A DNA stretch of 64,000 bases from positions 11,528,001 to 11,592,000 of the forward strand of contig NW_025062478.1 of assembly GCF_000002995.4 (NCBI RefSeq), given 5' to 3'. This DNA is from Brugia malayi. Taxonomy: Eukaryota > Nematoda > Chromadorea > Rhabditida > Onchocercidae. A program made the position numbers and the translations under genes. The notes under the pieces were generated by a model that saw nothing but the letters and a program-made list of their open reading frames with translations, had not been told where the DNA came from and ran no database searches. The number at the start of each line of letters is the position of its first letter. Within the stretch, counting starts at the first letter, position 1. Shown piece after piece: positions 34,917-49,525 of the stretch.

Positions 34917-37900
34917 CTACCGTTTTAATTCGTTTTTCAGCCATAAATCTTCTGGCATCATTGTTCGTAACGTTATCGAGAAATCGTCATCATAAAGTTC
35001 TGCTTGTGAAAACCATGAAGTTGGTAAGAATTCAAGGCCTGTTAGTAATTCAATATCACGTAATCTAGCCTTATTTGCTGCTAAATAGGACAATGAATCC
35101 TGCAATAACAATAAGAAAGAGAGAAAAAAACATAACATAAACAAAATCAAAACTTTTTTTTGAAACATCGAGAAATAGTAAAAAAAAAAATAAATAAATA
35201 AATAAATAAATGGTAGAAATTTTTCCTAGCAATAAATAAAGTCAAAGATACTTTTTTTTATTTATTATTACTTAAAATATTTCTCTAAATGCAATTATTA
35301 GTTAGAAATCAACAATTTGTGACATTTTAAATTATAAAAATCTCTTCCATTTGATTTATTTTAAAAGAAATTGAAAAGAACTTACTAAGCAATTATAATC
35401 ATTAGGTACATTTGGTAGAATGAATGATAACACATCTAATGATTTAGCATTTTCACATTGAAATTCCTCATCCAACCATCGTGAATGTTTACATCGAAAT
35501 ATTACACGAAAAATATGGCTTGGAGTTGTGTTACTTAAAAAGAAAATTTAAAAAAAAAACTTTTTTCAAAATATTTTAATAAATTTTAATGAATAATTAG
35601 TTCCATAAAGTTTCAAATATTTTGAAAACAAATTTTGTTAATTGACATAAACATTTTTTTTTAAAAAAAAAGAGCTAATTATTATGTCTTAAAATAATCG
35701 TTCAAATATTTACTTTACTTTATTAATAGTATATGTGTAATAATTTGTTGGAAAATTTTTTTTTTTTTAATTTTAACCTACTGATGAGTAACTTTTTTTT
35801 TTTCAAACATTGAAAGAATTTGTGATAAAATAATTGCATCTTATAGAATGAATTAATTTTGATAAATTTGAATAAATTTACAATTAAAGTAAAGAATGAA
35901 AGAAATATTTTATAACATCAAAAAGTATCATCAAAGAAAGATATTACATTTTTTCATTCATTCTATGAGAAATAATTATTTTCATTTTTTTTTTTTTTTT
36001 TAATGATAAATAAAATCAACTTTAATATTATTTACATTACATTAAATTCCTGAGAAATCAAAGGTAAATGTAAACAAAGTTAGTTATCCAATATTACTTT
36101 TCAAGATCAAAGAGAAATTTAATATTATTATAAATGTAATAACCGTTCTAATCGTAATTCAGATGACACTTCCGATGAATCGGCAAAGAAGTTTTTATCA
36201 TCAAAATCATAAATTGGTCCACTAATGACAATTATTTCATTATACAATTCCACATAATCAGATGTTATCTTCTCCAAATTATTAAAATGCCCTTAAATTA
36301 AATTTTTCTCATAAAATAATACGTATAGAGAATAATTTCATACCTATGCTACTGGTTTTGAAAATGTAATAAACGATAACTATTATATCAAGTTTATCAA
36401 TCTTCAAATAACTATTTGACGTACATTTTAGACGTAATACTATTGCATTCATTGGTTTACTAACCTTTTACAAAATCCCTGTGAAGATTAACTTGCAAAT
36501 CATTTGTACCTGAAAAATCAAAATTATTTAATAATACATGTTTAAAAAAGACAAACAACAAACAATAATTTATTTTACTCAAAAATAATTCGGACAACTA
36601 AGCTTCATTTATTTATTGCTACTTGACATTTCAAATTTCTCGGCGTAAGCAATCAATGTGATATGTGATATAATATGATAATACTATCTAATCAATAAAT
36701 CTATTCGACGAGAAATTAATTTGGGCTTAAAGTTAAACATTAATCATTCATATTTCACTTTTTAGCAATATTAATACAAATTCGTAATTATTTTAATGCA
36801 AATTGCAATAATAATCTTATCAAAAATTTGATTTTGATAAGAGATTTGCTTATCAAATGGTTAGCTTTGTAATGAAATGAAAATACTAACAACCTTTTGC
36901 ACTTAAGCTAGTTGTAATCCATTCGTTAGAGTCATTTTTATATTTTGGTTGTGAAAGTAATGAATCCGAATTGATACGTTCAATTAATGCAATAGCATAA
37001 TCTGAATCTGATCTGAAATAAATAGTGCAATTTGAATTTGATCTGACCTGAAGTAAAAGAAAATTCTAACAAACACATTTCAGATATTTTATAATTTAAT
37101 TTAATCAAAGCAAAAGAAACATGAATTTATCAACAATGAAAACTGAATAAAGTGTTGCAATTTAAAATCAAGTGAAAACTTTTCATATTTTTAATTAAAA
37201 AATAAATATTGTAAAGAAAAAAAAAAAAAAAAAAAAAGGAAAAACCTTTGGATTAAAGCTGATTGTAAAATAGTGGAACAATTTGATAAGTAGCACAATT
37301 CTTCGTTGCCAGAAATCAAAAGTGATAAACCAAATAAGCAAGTTTTATCATTCTAAATAATTATTTTCATGAAGAAATATTTGCTATTAATCATAATCAA
37401 AGATTCAGATAATTTTTGAAATTTTGAAAATTTTAATAATTATAAATGTTTAATGAAAAAAGAAAAAGTAATACTTGAATATTATCATTAATTCTGCACT
37501 CCTTCATTGGTTTTAATCTATTTGGTTTATTTATTGCTATGTCATCTAAAACGCTATTCAATCTTCCTTCGGTACCATTGTTTGATGATGAAAAATTTGA
37601 TTTAACATTTAGTAATGCTGAAATAAAAAAAAAAAAAAAAAAAAAAATTATTCAGCAAAACAACAATATTAACAAATAATTGTGATTGTGATATATAACT
37701 TTAATGTCTGATTCATATTAGAATAATTATGGAATTTATTTTAACAAGTTATAAAGATGAAAAATACTGTTACTGAATAAATTTGATCGTTTCAAGCAAA
37801 TAATTTCATTAATACAAATAATTTACAATTAACCAATCATTAAATTGAACAATTCGATATTTTGAAATGGCTTCAAAACTAAGCCTCGGGCAATATTAGG

Positions 37901-40900
37901 ACCATATGCATAAAAGATTGTATGCATTGGTTCCAATATAAAATCATAGCCATGATCACCCGTTTTATTATAATCCATAGTTAAATTTCTGCAAATTATT
38001 TCACAAATTACCAATAACTTTTGTGAATTTTAATCTTTAGTTAAATTAATTATCTATTTTTTCTGAATAAATTTTAAGTTAAAATTGTCTGAAATCAAAT
38101 TTAAAAATAAATAAATAAAGAATTATCAATTATGATTAACAAATACATACCCATAAAAGATTGTACCCAATTGTCCATCTAGGATTATATCACCAATTCG
38201 ATCTGATTTGCTAAAATGATATCGTTTTGGAAGTCGTCGCTTATCATACACTCGATAGTATTCATTGTTATAACATTTAAGTTCTTCCATTGTTTCTTTT
38301 ATTTTATCTAACAAAAAAAAAAAGTGAAAATTAAAAATAAAAGTAAAAAGAAAATAAGTAATTAAATAAAAGTAAATTATATATCTAAAATTTATATCAA
38401 ATAATTTGTCATTTCTTTTTGTTTTATGCCCATCTGAAGCTTCTGAAATTGAAATTTTAATTGCTAACAATAAATTATGACAAATTAACATATATAAAAG
38501 TATGATTGTTAATTGATTAAATTTTATGTTTTAGCAAAAAAATAAAAAACGAATGAACATTTTTCTTTATGTTTTTAAATAACAACAACAAATTGTTTGC
38601 ATATTGTTTGTAAGATTTTAATTAAAACTAATCATTTAGTCGTTTCTTTTTTTAAATCAATAAAAACAAATTTTTTTTTTTTTTTAATATGCAAACCTTG
38701 AAGTGTTGAATTAGTATCGTTTGGAAAATACAACTGTCCAATCACACCATCAGCAAATAAAATATTCTCATTGCCAATCATTTCATTCAAATAGTATCGA
38801 TGATTAATTTTTTGCATACCTCAACATTTTTATGCTATATCAAATTAGAAAGAGGAAAATGTTTAAAATTTAAATAGCATGAGAATATTTGAAATTTAAA
38901 TTGATTATACTTCCATTCTATCAATTTATCATATCGATAAGTTTACATTAGTATTATTTAATCATCTAAATTCTATCTAATGCAGCAATATTTTGACAAA
39001 ATCAAATTTCAACTCCATTTCATTTCAAACAATGATAGTAATTGTAACAGCAATAAATTATGATATACTCCAGAACTGCTAATTGATTTTTAAATTTAAT
39101 TTAAATATGATGATAAAGACATACCATGATCAGAAAGTATGATGATATTGATGCAATTTAGTGATTCCATATTATGCAATGTTTTAAAAAGATAATCCAA
39201 TATCAATTCAAGATTTTCTAACTCTTTAGAAATCTTAACATGATGTAATTAGTTGTAATTAAAAAAAAATAATAGCAATAATAATTTATTATTTCGAGTG
39301 CTAAGTATATTTTAATAAATATTAAATAAAATTATTTAATAAATTATTATATTATTTGACATAATTAAACCAAACATTTAAAATTAAAATTAAAAGTTAC
39401 ATTAGTTTAAAATTATTTAAAAATACAAAAAAAAATTGAGACGAACATTCATGTCATCCTTGTAATGTCCTACGACATCAGGTTGACTAAAATATGCCAT
39501 TATCAATGATGGTCGTACATCAGCAGGCATTTTAAGCCAATTTATTATCTAAAGTAAAATTAAGATTTAAAAAAGAATATTTTTTTCTTTTAAATTAACT
39601 ATAATTTTCAATATTGTAAAATTTTCATTCTGTTACTTTTTTTTTTAAATTTAAATTTTTGATTTTTTTTTTTGAAAACTAATTAGCTAAAATAATCCAA
39701 ATTTGCTTAATTCATCCAATATTACTAATTGATCAGTTGAATTTTATAATTTTAGTTTAACAAAAATTTTATTAAATAAATTAAAAAAAAAAAGAAAGCA
39801 AATAAGGAAACCTGATCGACTCTATCGCGATATGACATTGACCTATTATATTTTAAATTATATGTTGGTTGTATACCTGTAAATATATTTCAACATTATC
39901 ACTATATTTTTCCCACTTTCTTTATTTCTTTCCTACCACTTTTCTCCCTCTCCTCTCTCTCCCTCTCTCTCTCTCATGATCAAAAGAATTTACTGATAAA
40001 ATGATAACTTATCACAATTTTTTTTTTATCCGGTTTGTTGGAAAGGAAAAAAGAAACAAACAAAAAACCATTTATTGGTGAATCACATGCAGGCCAAAAT
40101 AAGCAAGCTGTTGTGATGTTCTGTCTTTCAAGTACATTCCAAATCTAAAATTAATTTTAATTTTCGATGAAATAAATTAAAAATATTTTTGCAACTATGC
40201 ATTTGTATGAGTGGAAAACAAAAAAAAAGAAAAAGAATTGATAAAAATAATCGAAAATTAATGTTTTCTTATAAGTATTAAAGTAATTTTGATATTTTAT
40301 TAAATACCAAAATTAATTTTATATTAAACATTATGTTAAATGCATTTTACTACTAACCGGTATACCATTAAAATATTGCGCATCATTAGTCTGTCGTATA
40401 TCAATAAATTCAGTTTTTAATCGTTTATCATAAATAATATTATCAACAATACCGTGACTTTCCGGATATAAACCGGTTGCAATTGAATAATGATTTGGAA
40501 ATGTTTTTGTTGGATATGTTCCATACATATACTGAAAATAATTCATTTCCTATTTCTTTTCTCTTCTCCTTCTGTTTAATTAAATTTATCCATTTATTAT
40601 TATTATTATTTTTATTTGATAAAAAACACTTTCTAGAAATAGTGGGAGAGAGAGAGAAGAAAAAAAAGAAAAGAAATGATATCATAATAACATGTAAGAA
40701 GAAAATTAATTTTTAAAATTTCAAATATTCATTTTTAATTTATAGTTTTTTTTTTTTTTTTTTTATAGAAGAAAATGTTGGTATTAATATCATACTTTAT
40801 AGTAGAAAATTGATTGCTTCCAATTTAATAATTTATTTAATAAATTTTTCATAAATAATCTGTTCATCTAAATCATAATACTTTTTTTTTTCCTTTTTCA

Positions 40901-42407
40901 AATTAAAAAAAAAAAAAAAAGAAAACCTCAGCAGTTGTACCACATTTTGCCATATGTTCTAGCGTTTTCACAATATGATTATCAATATAAGAGCGCTTAA
41001 AACCATCGAGACTAATCACTAATAATGGCTTTCGGATAAAACTAAAAACATTTACTTATTAGCAATTAAAATATAGCCTAAATTAATTATTATTATTATT
41101 ATTAATGATAATAATAATAGTAACAATAAGAATAATAATTATAATAACAATAATGAGAATAATAACGATAAAACAACGATAATAATAATAATTTTATTGG
41201 ATGTTTATTATAGATTTTATTAAAACAGACATATTTTAATTTTATCAAAACTGCCTTATCAAATTTTTGTTCATTAATATATCCTAAATAAAATAATACT
41301 ATATTTCTTGCATCTAAAATTTATTCAAACCTAAAAAAGTATGCAAAAAAGTAGGACGAATTAATTTACTCGAATTAATTCATTTGAGTAAATGTATACG
41401 AATTAGATATAATTTTAAATATGAATTAGTATGAATTTAATACAAATTAGAATTAGCTTAATGCGAATTAGATATAATTTTAAAGTAGTGAAATTATAGT
41501 AAAATAAAAGAGTATCATATGATAAACGAGCCTTAATGATTCATTTTGCTTTTAAATTAGAACTGGCCAAAGATTTAATTTTCTAATAAATCAATAAGAA
41601 TTGACTAAAAACTATGAACAAAAATATTTGAGAGACTATTTTACAGACTATTTTACTTTAGCACAGCTTTGCTGCATTAAAATCATATCTAACATACATT
41701 AAATTATAGTTTTGCTCAGAAATAAAAATGAGAATTTTATATAAATTTAAAAAATCGAAAAAAAGAAAGCAAGAAAAGCATACTCAGCTTTATGACATTT
41801 TATTGAACAATCTTCATTGAACCATAATTCTTGTTGTTTCTAAAATTAATTCTCGCATTAAAATATGAAATTAAAACGATATTTGAATTAAAATGCTAAT
41901 TAATTAATGATTGAAAATTTTATATGCAATATTTTAGGCTTAATTTGATTTAAAAAGCTATTAATATCATAATTATTAAGATTTTACATAGCATTATTTT
42001 ATTAAAAAATGATCAGCTAATTGAATCAGTGCTAAAAATTATTCATCGATTCATTAAAGAAATGTCATATTATAACAAATTTTTTTTTTTCTTGAGAAAA
42101 ATTTTTTCCTTTAAATTTTGAAAAAAAACTGAATAATTTTTTTTTTTTTTTTCTTTGATATTTATGTGTAATTAAAAAATTATAAAAGTAATTAACTTTG
42201 TTTAACTAAAAATAATTCCTGAATTATTATTGAAATTTTTTTGAAAAAAAAAAAAAAAAAACGAAAGTATACCTTAAAATTATCCCATCGCGGAAAAAGA
42301 AAAATAAACATCAGACTGAAACCAATTATTATTATTAGTAAAATAATACCAAATAGCGGAAAGTTTGTTTTTTTATTTTTTAAAATTCTCCGAACTTGTA
42401 CATCCAT
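34917..42407 (-). CDS. Ectonucleotide pyrophosphatase/phosphodiesterase (ENPP family, type II membrane)
   Basis: Hydrolyses phosphodiester or pyrophosphate bonds of extracellular nucleotides or lipids. Minus-strand exons, 5' to 3': 42273-42407, 41784-41839, 40927-41041, 40358-40531, 40069-40144, 39812-39876, 39447-39548, 39125-39233, 38697-38819, 38151-38307, 37834-37988, 37475-37617, 37246-37352, 36894-37012, 36465-36509, 36144-36291, 35386-35533, 34917-35099; 719 residues, all phases agree. A short basic cytosolic tail is followed by a membrane anchor (16-38). The two-zinc site is complete: Asp76 (ISLDGF), nucleophile Thr112 (YPTKTFPNH), Asp231 and His235 (QPDVVGH), Asp276-His277 (LSDHG) and His383 (GDHGYD). 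A nuclease-like C-terminal domain follows (SGPIYDFD, then IELLTGLEF near the end). Somatomedin-B repeats, present in vertebrate ENPP1-3, are absent. An acceptor ends two bases before the ATG, suggesting trans-splicing. Confidence 0.94.
41085..41205. repeat. ATT/AAT tract in ENPP intron 2
   Basis: TTATTATTATT followed by AATAATAGTAACAATAA-type repeats, a short inverted pairing of ATT and AAT blocks. It is intronic, with no coding meaning. Confidence 0.8.
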
Positions 42408-42513
42408 ACCTATAATATCAGTTAAAATTATTAAAAGTTAACTAATTTCCAAATTATAAATTCGGACGATTGATTAATTGTTTGAGCAACAAAATAAAAA
42501 ACATTTTTTTGTG

Positions 42514-42546
<33 letters not shown>

Positions 42547-43130
42547 AAATAAACTGAAAGACTAAACTATAATGCAGTATTTTAATATTTAACATTCTGA
42601 AATTAAATTTGGATATAATAAACAGATCAAAACAATGAAATGAATTTTTTTTTCTTTTAAAGAAAGAAAAGAATTTCTTCGAAGAAAAAAAAAAGATCAA
42701 AAATCAAAAATAAAATAAAAGAAAATATTAGTCAATGAATTTGTTTAAATTATTTTTTTTTATAGCAATTTTATATTCTCTACTAAAACAACAAAAAACA
42801 GAAATTTGCAAATAATTGTGACACAATCGTAATTTCTTTGTAATAATAACAAAAAAAGAAAGAAAAAAGTAATAATAAAGAATCACAATTTCTTCATTTC
42901 TATCAAAATTTATTTTAAAAAAAGAAAAAAGTGCAATAATTGTGAACAAATTACGTTTTTTCAGTTTTACTATGTAAAATTTATTAATTACCATTAAATC
43001 AAGAGAGAGGGAGAGAGAGAGAGAGGAAAGGAAAATAGATTACATAGAGAGGAAGAGATATGATCAAAGAATATCGAAAAACATTTCAAAATTTCTCTCC
43101 TCTAAAAGCTTTACTCTCTCTTAGTCATCA
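42408..43130. other. ENPP upstream region
   Basis: AT-rich sequence with a poly-T run at about 42517-42542, a GA microsatellite at about 43003-43026 and no coding exon. The promoter or outron of the ENPP gene should lie here. No clear motif is seen. Confidence 0.5.
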
Positions 43131-44030
43131 TTCATCCATCATATTATCATCGTATCTAATCAATAACTCATTGATCCATCATACGATCATTGTATCTAAT
43201 CAATGACTCACTGATCCATTATGTAATCATCGTACCTAATCAATAACTCACTGATCTACATTGATCCATCATATAATCATTGTATCTAATCAATGACTCA
43301 CTGATCCATTATGTAATCATCGTACCTAATCAATAACTCACTGATCTACATTGATCCATCATATAATCATTGTATCTAATCAATGACTCACTGATCCATT
43401 ATGTAATCATCGTACCTAATCAATAACTCACTGATCTACATTGATCCATCATATAATCATTGTATCTAATCAATGACTCACTGATCCATTATGTAATCAT
43501 CGTACCTAATCAATAACTCACTGATCTACATTGATCCATCATATAATCATTGTATCTAATCAATGACTCACTGATCCATTATGTAATCATCGTACCTAAT
43601 CAATAACTCACTGATCTACATTGATCCATCATATAATCATTGTATCTAATCAATGACTCACTGATCCATTATGTAATCATCGTACCTAATCAATAACTCA
43701 CTGATCTACATTGATCCATCATATAATCATTGTATCTAATCAATAACTCATTGATCCATCATATAATCATTGTATCTAATCAATAACTCATTGATCCATC
43801 ATATAATCATTGTATCTAATCAATAACTCATTGATCCATCATATAATCATTGTATCTAATCAATAACTCATTGATCCATCATATAATCATTGTATCTAAT
43901 CAATAACACATTGATCCATTATATAATCATTGTATCTAATCAATAACTCACTGATCCATCATATGATCATTGTATCTAATCAATAACACATTGATCCATT
44001 ATATAATCATTGTATCTAATCAATAACTCA
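43131..44030. repeat. Satellite: 40-bp monomers with 90-bp higher-order units
   Basis: The basic monomer is 40 bp (starts TTGATCCATCATATAATCAT). From 43171 to 43710 there are six 90-bp units starting at 43171, 43261, 43351, 43441, 43531 and 43621. Each is built of two diverged monomers plus a 10-bp CTGATCTACA. From 43711 to 44030 there are eight simple 40-bp monomers. One diverged monomer precedes at 43131. The array lies between ENPP and the phosphatase gene. Confidence 0.97.
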
Positions 44031-46414
44031 TTAATTCATTATATATTTCCACTAGTAATGATTATTTTTGAAAAACCTTTGCTTTTGTCCGATTTTGAAA
44101 AATCTCTTCCCATCTCATTCATTAGATCTTCATCGATATCCATTATTAATATACAATGTTGCCGCATAGTGAATTATATGATAAGAATTATGATATGATA
44201 TGATCAGGAAATAATAATAATAACAATAATTGATTGATAATAATATCAGAAAAGAAAACAACCAAATACAGAATTATTTGTTTTAGATTATTCCTTGATG
44301 AATTCTTTTCAGCTATATTTTTTCTTCTCAATAATTCTCGATAATAATAATTCCTTCCAATTCTTCGTATCACTTCTTGCTTTTACTTCGTTTCAGTAAC
44401 TGATCAAGTATTGATTGATACAACAAATTTCCTTCCTAAATTACATTTTTAACAATTTTACACAAAAATTTTCCATTTCTCAACTAACCAATTCCATTTT
44501 CAAATAAAATGTGATAATAAATTTTTAATCTAAAAAAAAAACAAAATGAAAAAATTGTTAGTTTTTCTCGTTTCTTCTCTTTAGCTTTTCTATTTGTTGC
44601 GCCCCTTTTTTTTTTTTTTTTTTTTTTTTCAGTTTTACCCTTTAAACCTGTCCTCAATATATGTTGCAGAAACAGTAATAAGGACAAAAATGTAAGTTAA
44701 TCGACAATTTCAAACAAGTTTTCTAATTTAAAACAGAAAAGAAAATGTGGAAAAAAAAGAAAAAAATTATTTTAACATTTTTAGAAAAATAAAATTAAAC
44801 ATTTAAGAAAGCAATGTGTGTTAAAACTTGTCATTCTGTTACAATATTAACTGTATTAATCACTTTCATAATAAAATTTTAGAAATGAGAGGGAGAGAGA
44901 AAGGGAGAGAGAGAGAGAAGGTAGTAATTTAATTGAAACATTATAAAAGTCATTACAAATGTAAAAATTGTATGTTATTGTTGTTTTGGAGAAAAAAAAT
45001 TAAACATTTTAAATGTTTCAAATAGTTTCAATTAGATTACAGTACAAATTATTACTCTTTAATTACTTAAAAAACTTAATTAACTATTCATTTTAATTAT
45101 GTTGCAAGTAAATACGAGTAATTTGATTTATAGATATCGTTGAATGATGGATTCCATATGCATAAATTACTTAAACGAATATTTATACTTCATTAATTAA
45201 AAAAAATTTTAAAATTTCATCAAAATTTTGAACAATAATTGTTAATTTCATATAGAAATTACATATATAATTTCAAAATGAGATAAAAAGTAATATAGCA
45301 TTGATTATTTGTATAATTTAAACAATCATTTAACAGTAAATCAAATGAATAGCAGAAGTTTATAACTTTTAACTTTAAATTGATTGAGAAAAAAACGAAA
45401 AATTTTTATTTTTTAATTTATTAGAGAAAAAATTTATTCACATTATTATAATAATTTCTTATCCGATAAAAAATTTATTTAATCCTGCTCATTTTTTAAA
45501 ATAATTTCAATTTTTAATTTGCCTTTCGCTAACAATATTAAATTTCTTCTCCTAGGTTTTCCCATTATTATGATTTCAATTATTATTATTCTAAATTGAA
45601 AATAATTTTAAATATTGCTTAATATTCTAAAATACAATTGATCTAACAAATTAATCGAATTTTTTAAATGAAAAATGAGAAAGAAATTAGAGGTAATTTG
45701 AAAATTTGAAGAAAAAAAAAGAACCGAACAGTTATTCCGGTTTGTTTTGAAAACAAATTGAAAACAAATTAGAAATCCGGTTAGATGATTTGTCTTAAAT
45801 ATACATAGTCTTCCTAAGATATAAAAACATTTGCCTATAATGTTCAATTTGCTTTTACAATTTTATTTTTTTTTGAAAAAAACTTTGAAATTATTTTTGG
45901 TCAAAAAATCCATTTTAGATTTTTTGTCAATACATTTTGTCAACAAGTAATAAGTATTCCAAAAAGTAACAATGTTAGCCAAATTTTTTGATTGTCATTT
46001 AACTCATTTTTATGAACAGATGACAAAATATACAGTATTTAATCATATTAAGGTGAATTATTAATTTGAAATAAAATTTTTTAATTTGAAAAATAAGAAA
46101 AAATAGAAAATTTTAAAAGACTACAAGAATTTCAAATAACAAATCAATTAGCTAAAATTCAAGGAAAAGAAGGAAGAATTATTAATAAATTTTATTAAAT
46201 TTTTTTAGCACTATTGTTTTATTAGAATTAATTTGTTGCTGAGATTCACTAATTAATATTTTGTTAATCAAAATGAATTAAAATACATAGAGAGAGAGAG
46301 AGAGAAAAAAAAAATGATTGAATAAAGTTAAATGAGAAAAGAATTCAATAACTTTCAGCAAGTGCGACGAACTAACAAAAATAATTGAAATGAAAATATT
46401 TTGGTTTTCGTTTT

Positions 46415-46446
<32 letters not shown>

Positions 46447-48085
46447 CTACCTGTAAAAGATGAAATGAAAACAAATGAAAATGTAATGCAAACACGAATT
46501 ACAAAAGTAAAGTTTATATCAAATATTTGTTATGAGAGAGGTAAGATGAATGCCATGCATTACTTAATTAAACTTAATCTAACTTATTCACTAAATTCAA
46601 CAATTAGAAATCATTATATCGTCCTTTTTTTTTAAAAAAAAAAAAAACTATTATAAAAACAATTCTAAATTCAATGTAATTTAATTAGTAAACAATTTGG
46701 TATAAACAATAATTGTTTATCCATAAACAATCATTATATTGTATATCAGCGCAACTATTTAATAAACATTTGGAATGAAAGTTAAACCACCTGTTTAAAT
46801 TTATATTTTTTTGTACAATTTTATTTCTTCTGAAAAAATTAATAATTTATGAGATATTATTACTAATATGAATTACTAATATTTTTGTATTATTAATACG
46901 GCTAATATATTTGAATAATTTGAAAGGATAAATTATCTAATTCAATGATTTCAATTTGAGTTTTAATTATTATAAAATTAAATAAACAGTTGAAAACAAA
47001 AAAAAGAAATATAAATGAATGGAAATTTTATTATGCTTTTGCATAATAGTTAAAATTAAAAATGCGATTTCAAGAAAACAATAATTGTTTTGATTAACAA
47101 ATTTTTTGTAATGCCTTTGTATATAATAATGCTTGTTATGCTTTTATAATTCAGTTAAAAATATTTTTATCAGTTTAAATTTATCATTGTTATAATCATC
47201 AAAAAAATTTTTGATAATGAATTTTTAATTTCAGATTTGAACGAATTTAAAAATGTTATCACTTTGATAATTGTGGTTCTGCCATCCAAAAATTTTATCT
47301 TATTTCTTTTATTAAAGTTTATTTCCGTTGAACAACTTAATTGATTTATTATTACTATAAGTAATTATTTCGTTTAAATCGACCAAATTATAATATAATA
47401 TTATACATAATTAAAAATTTTTTTTAGACCTAAATAATTTAAAAATATATAAAAATATTTAATAGTCTTAGGCATATTTCACATATAATTAATTAATATA
47501 TAATAAATATTCTAATCAAAATACATCGTTAATTTTAAATTATCATTGTCACTCTTCCTCAATCATTTCTTATTAAACATTTTCTTGTTTTGATTTTATT
47601 TGCTATCATTCATTCAAAAATTTATCATTGATTGAAATTAAATTCATCAAAAATTACTACTAATTAATTTAAAATATTTTTTTTTAATATTAAAATTTCT
47701 TTATTTTTTCTAAAGAAAAACTTTTTCTTTTCACCAAATTTAAGTATTAATAATTTAAATGATTAATGTTGCATTTTAACATCCAAATTAGCAATTAATA
47801 ATTTTTGTAGCAATTAGTAATTTTTAACATTAATAAAATTTAATAATAACAATTAGTAATTTCTATTAGTAGCAAAATTGAATAATTAATTATTATTTTT
47901 TTTTTAAAAAAATTTTCTGTATTATGTAAATTTACAAAGAAAAAAAACGATTAAATTTTTTTTTAGTATAATTTAAATTTATTAAAAAGATTCTTTTTCT
48001 TCTTTTTTCAAATAGATATACGAACAATTCTTTAGTAATGAGATCACATGTATTACTGATACTGATAACACTTATCATTATTTGA
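44031..48085. other. Intergenic region downstream of the phosphatase gene
   Basis: Four kilobases of AT-rich sequence with T and A homopolymers, GA tracts near 44890-44920 and 46291-46304, and a poly-T run near 46419-46446. No coding exon is recognised on either strand. The open frames present are Lys/Ile/Phe-rich chance frames. Confidence 0.55.
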
Positions 48086-49491
48086 TTACGTAGAATTACT
48101 TGCTTGTTGCTTATCTTTTGTTAAACGTTCATTAAATTTTTTCAAATATCTTTCGTAGTCACGTCGAAACCGTCGTGTCAGTGTATCGTGTGGCAATGAT
48201 TTGAAGGTATGCATATACTCAATCAGACAAATGTGTATGAATATGTACTGTAATACTGACTGCACCGAATGTAGTCGTTGGTGACGAATCTCTTTGACAA
48301 TCTATAGCGATAATTATTAATTAATTAATTAGTTAATTAGCTACTAATTATCATTGTAATTATATCGCTATTGATTATCATTGTATAATTGCTATTATTG
48401 TCATTATTATTATATCAATATTTATTATTATCATTGTACAATTGTTATTATCATTATATCACTATTATTGTATATTGTTGTCATTGTATAATTGTTATTA
48501 TTATTAGTATTGTTATTATTATTATATCACTATTATTGTATATTATTATCATTGTACAATTGTTATTATTATTAGTAGTATTGTTATTATCATTATATCA
48601 CTATTATTGTATATTGTTGTCATTGTATAATTGTTATTATTATTAGTATTGTTATTATTATTATATCACTATTATTGTATATTATTGTCATTGTATAATT
48701 GTTATTATTATTAGTATTGTTATTATCATTATATCACTATTATTGTATATTATTGTCATTGTATAATTGTTATTATTATTAGTATTGTTATTATTATTAT
48801 ATCACTATTATTGTATATTATTATTATGTCACTATTAATTATTATTTATTACTATTGTTATTATTGTTGTTATTTGTTATTATTATTATAATCATTATTA
48901 TTACTATTGTATATTATTATATTACTATTAATTACGATTCATTACTATCGTTATTATTGTCATTATTTGTTATTATTATTATTATATCACTATTACTGTG
49001 TATTATTATTATATCACTGTTAATTGTTATTATTATCATTATTATTATTAATAGTAGTATTCTTAATGAACAATTATTATTATTATTATTATTTAAATTG
49101 CCATGGTGACAATAATTTTTGAAACAAACAGTTGGGTGTGGAAATAAATTTAAAATGTTTTTTTATATGTATATAATCAGATCACTCGATTTTATCATAT
49201 TATTAATACTCTGATTTGATAAATGTTTATCACTAATTTAGATTATATTTGTCGTTCTTTTTTTTTTCTTTTGTTTCATTTGTATTTACAAAAAAAAAAA
49301 AAAAAAAAAGACTTCATTTTATTGCTAAATTAAATGAAAAATAATTTGAAGAAATAAAAATTATAAAAAATGAAATGATAATTAATCAAAAATTAATATT
49401 TATTTGTAACACAAACAATCTAAATTAGTGATATGAGATAAATGTTCTATTTGAATTTCCTTTGATTTATTGTTTTTATATCAATTTAATC

Positions 49492-49525
<34 letters not shown>

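Noticed and set aside
38308..38491. Continuation of the ENPP frame upstream of 38307, including a possible exon with EASDGHKTKRND
   Set aside because: It lacks a proper donor, and skipping it joins 38697 to 38307 in phase with the conserved ENPP sequence.
43131..44030. CRISPR-like array
   Set aside because: Repeats are contiguous with no unique spacers, and the genome is eukaryotic.
48389..49109. Two long Leu/Ile/Tyr-rich frames on the plus strand
   Set aside because: They lie in the ATT repeat array within the phosphatase intron, on the non-transcribed strand.
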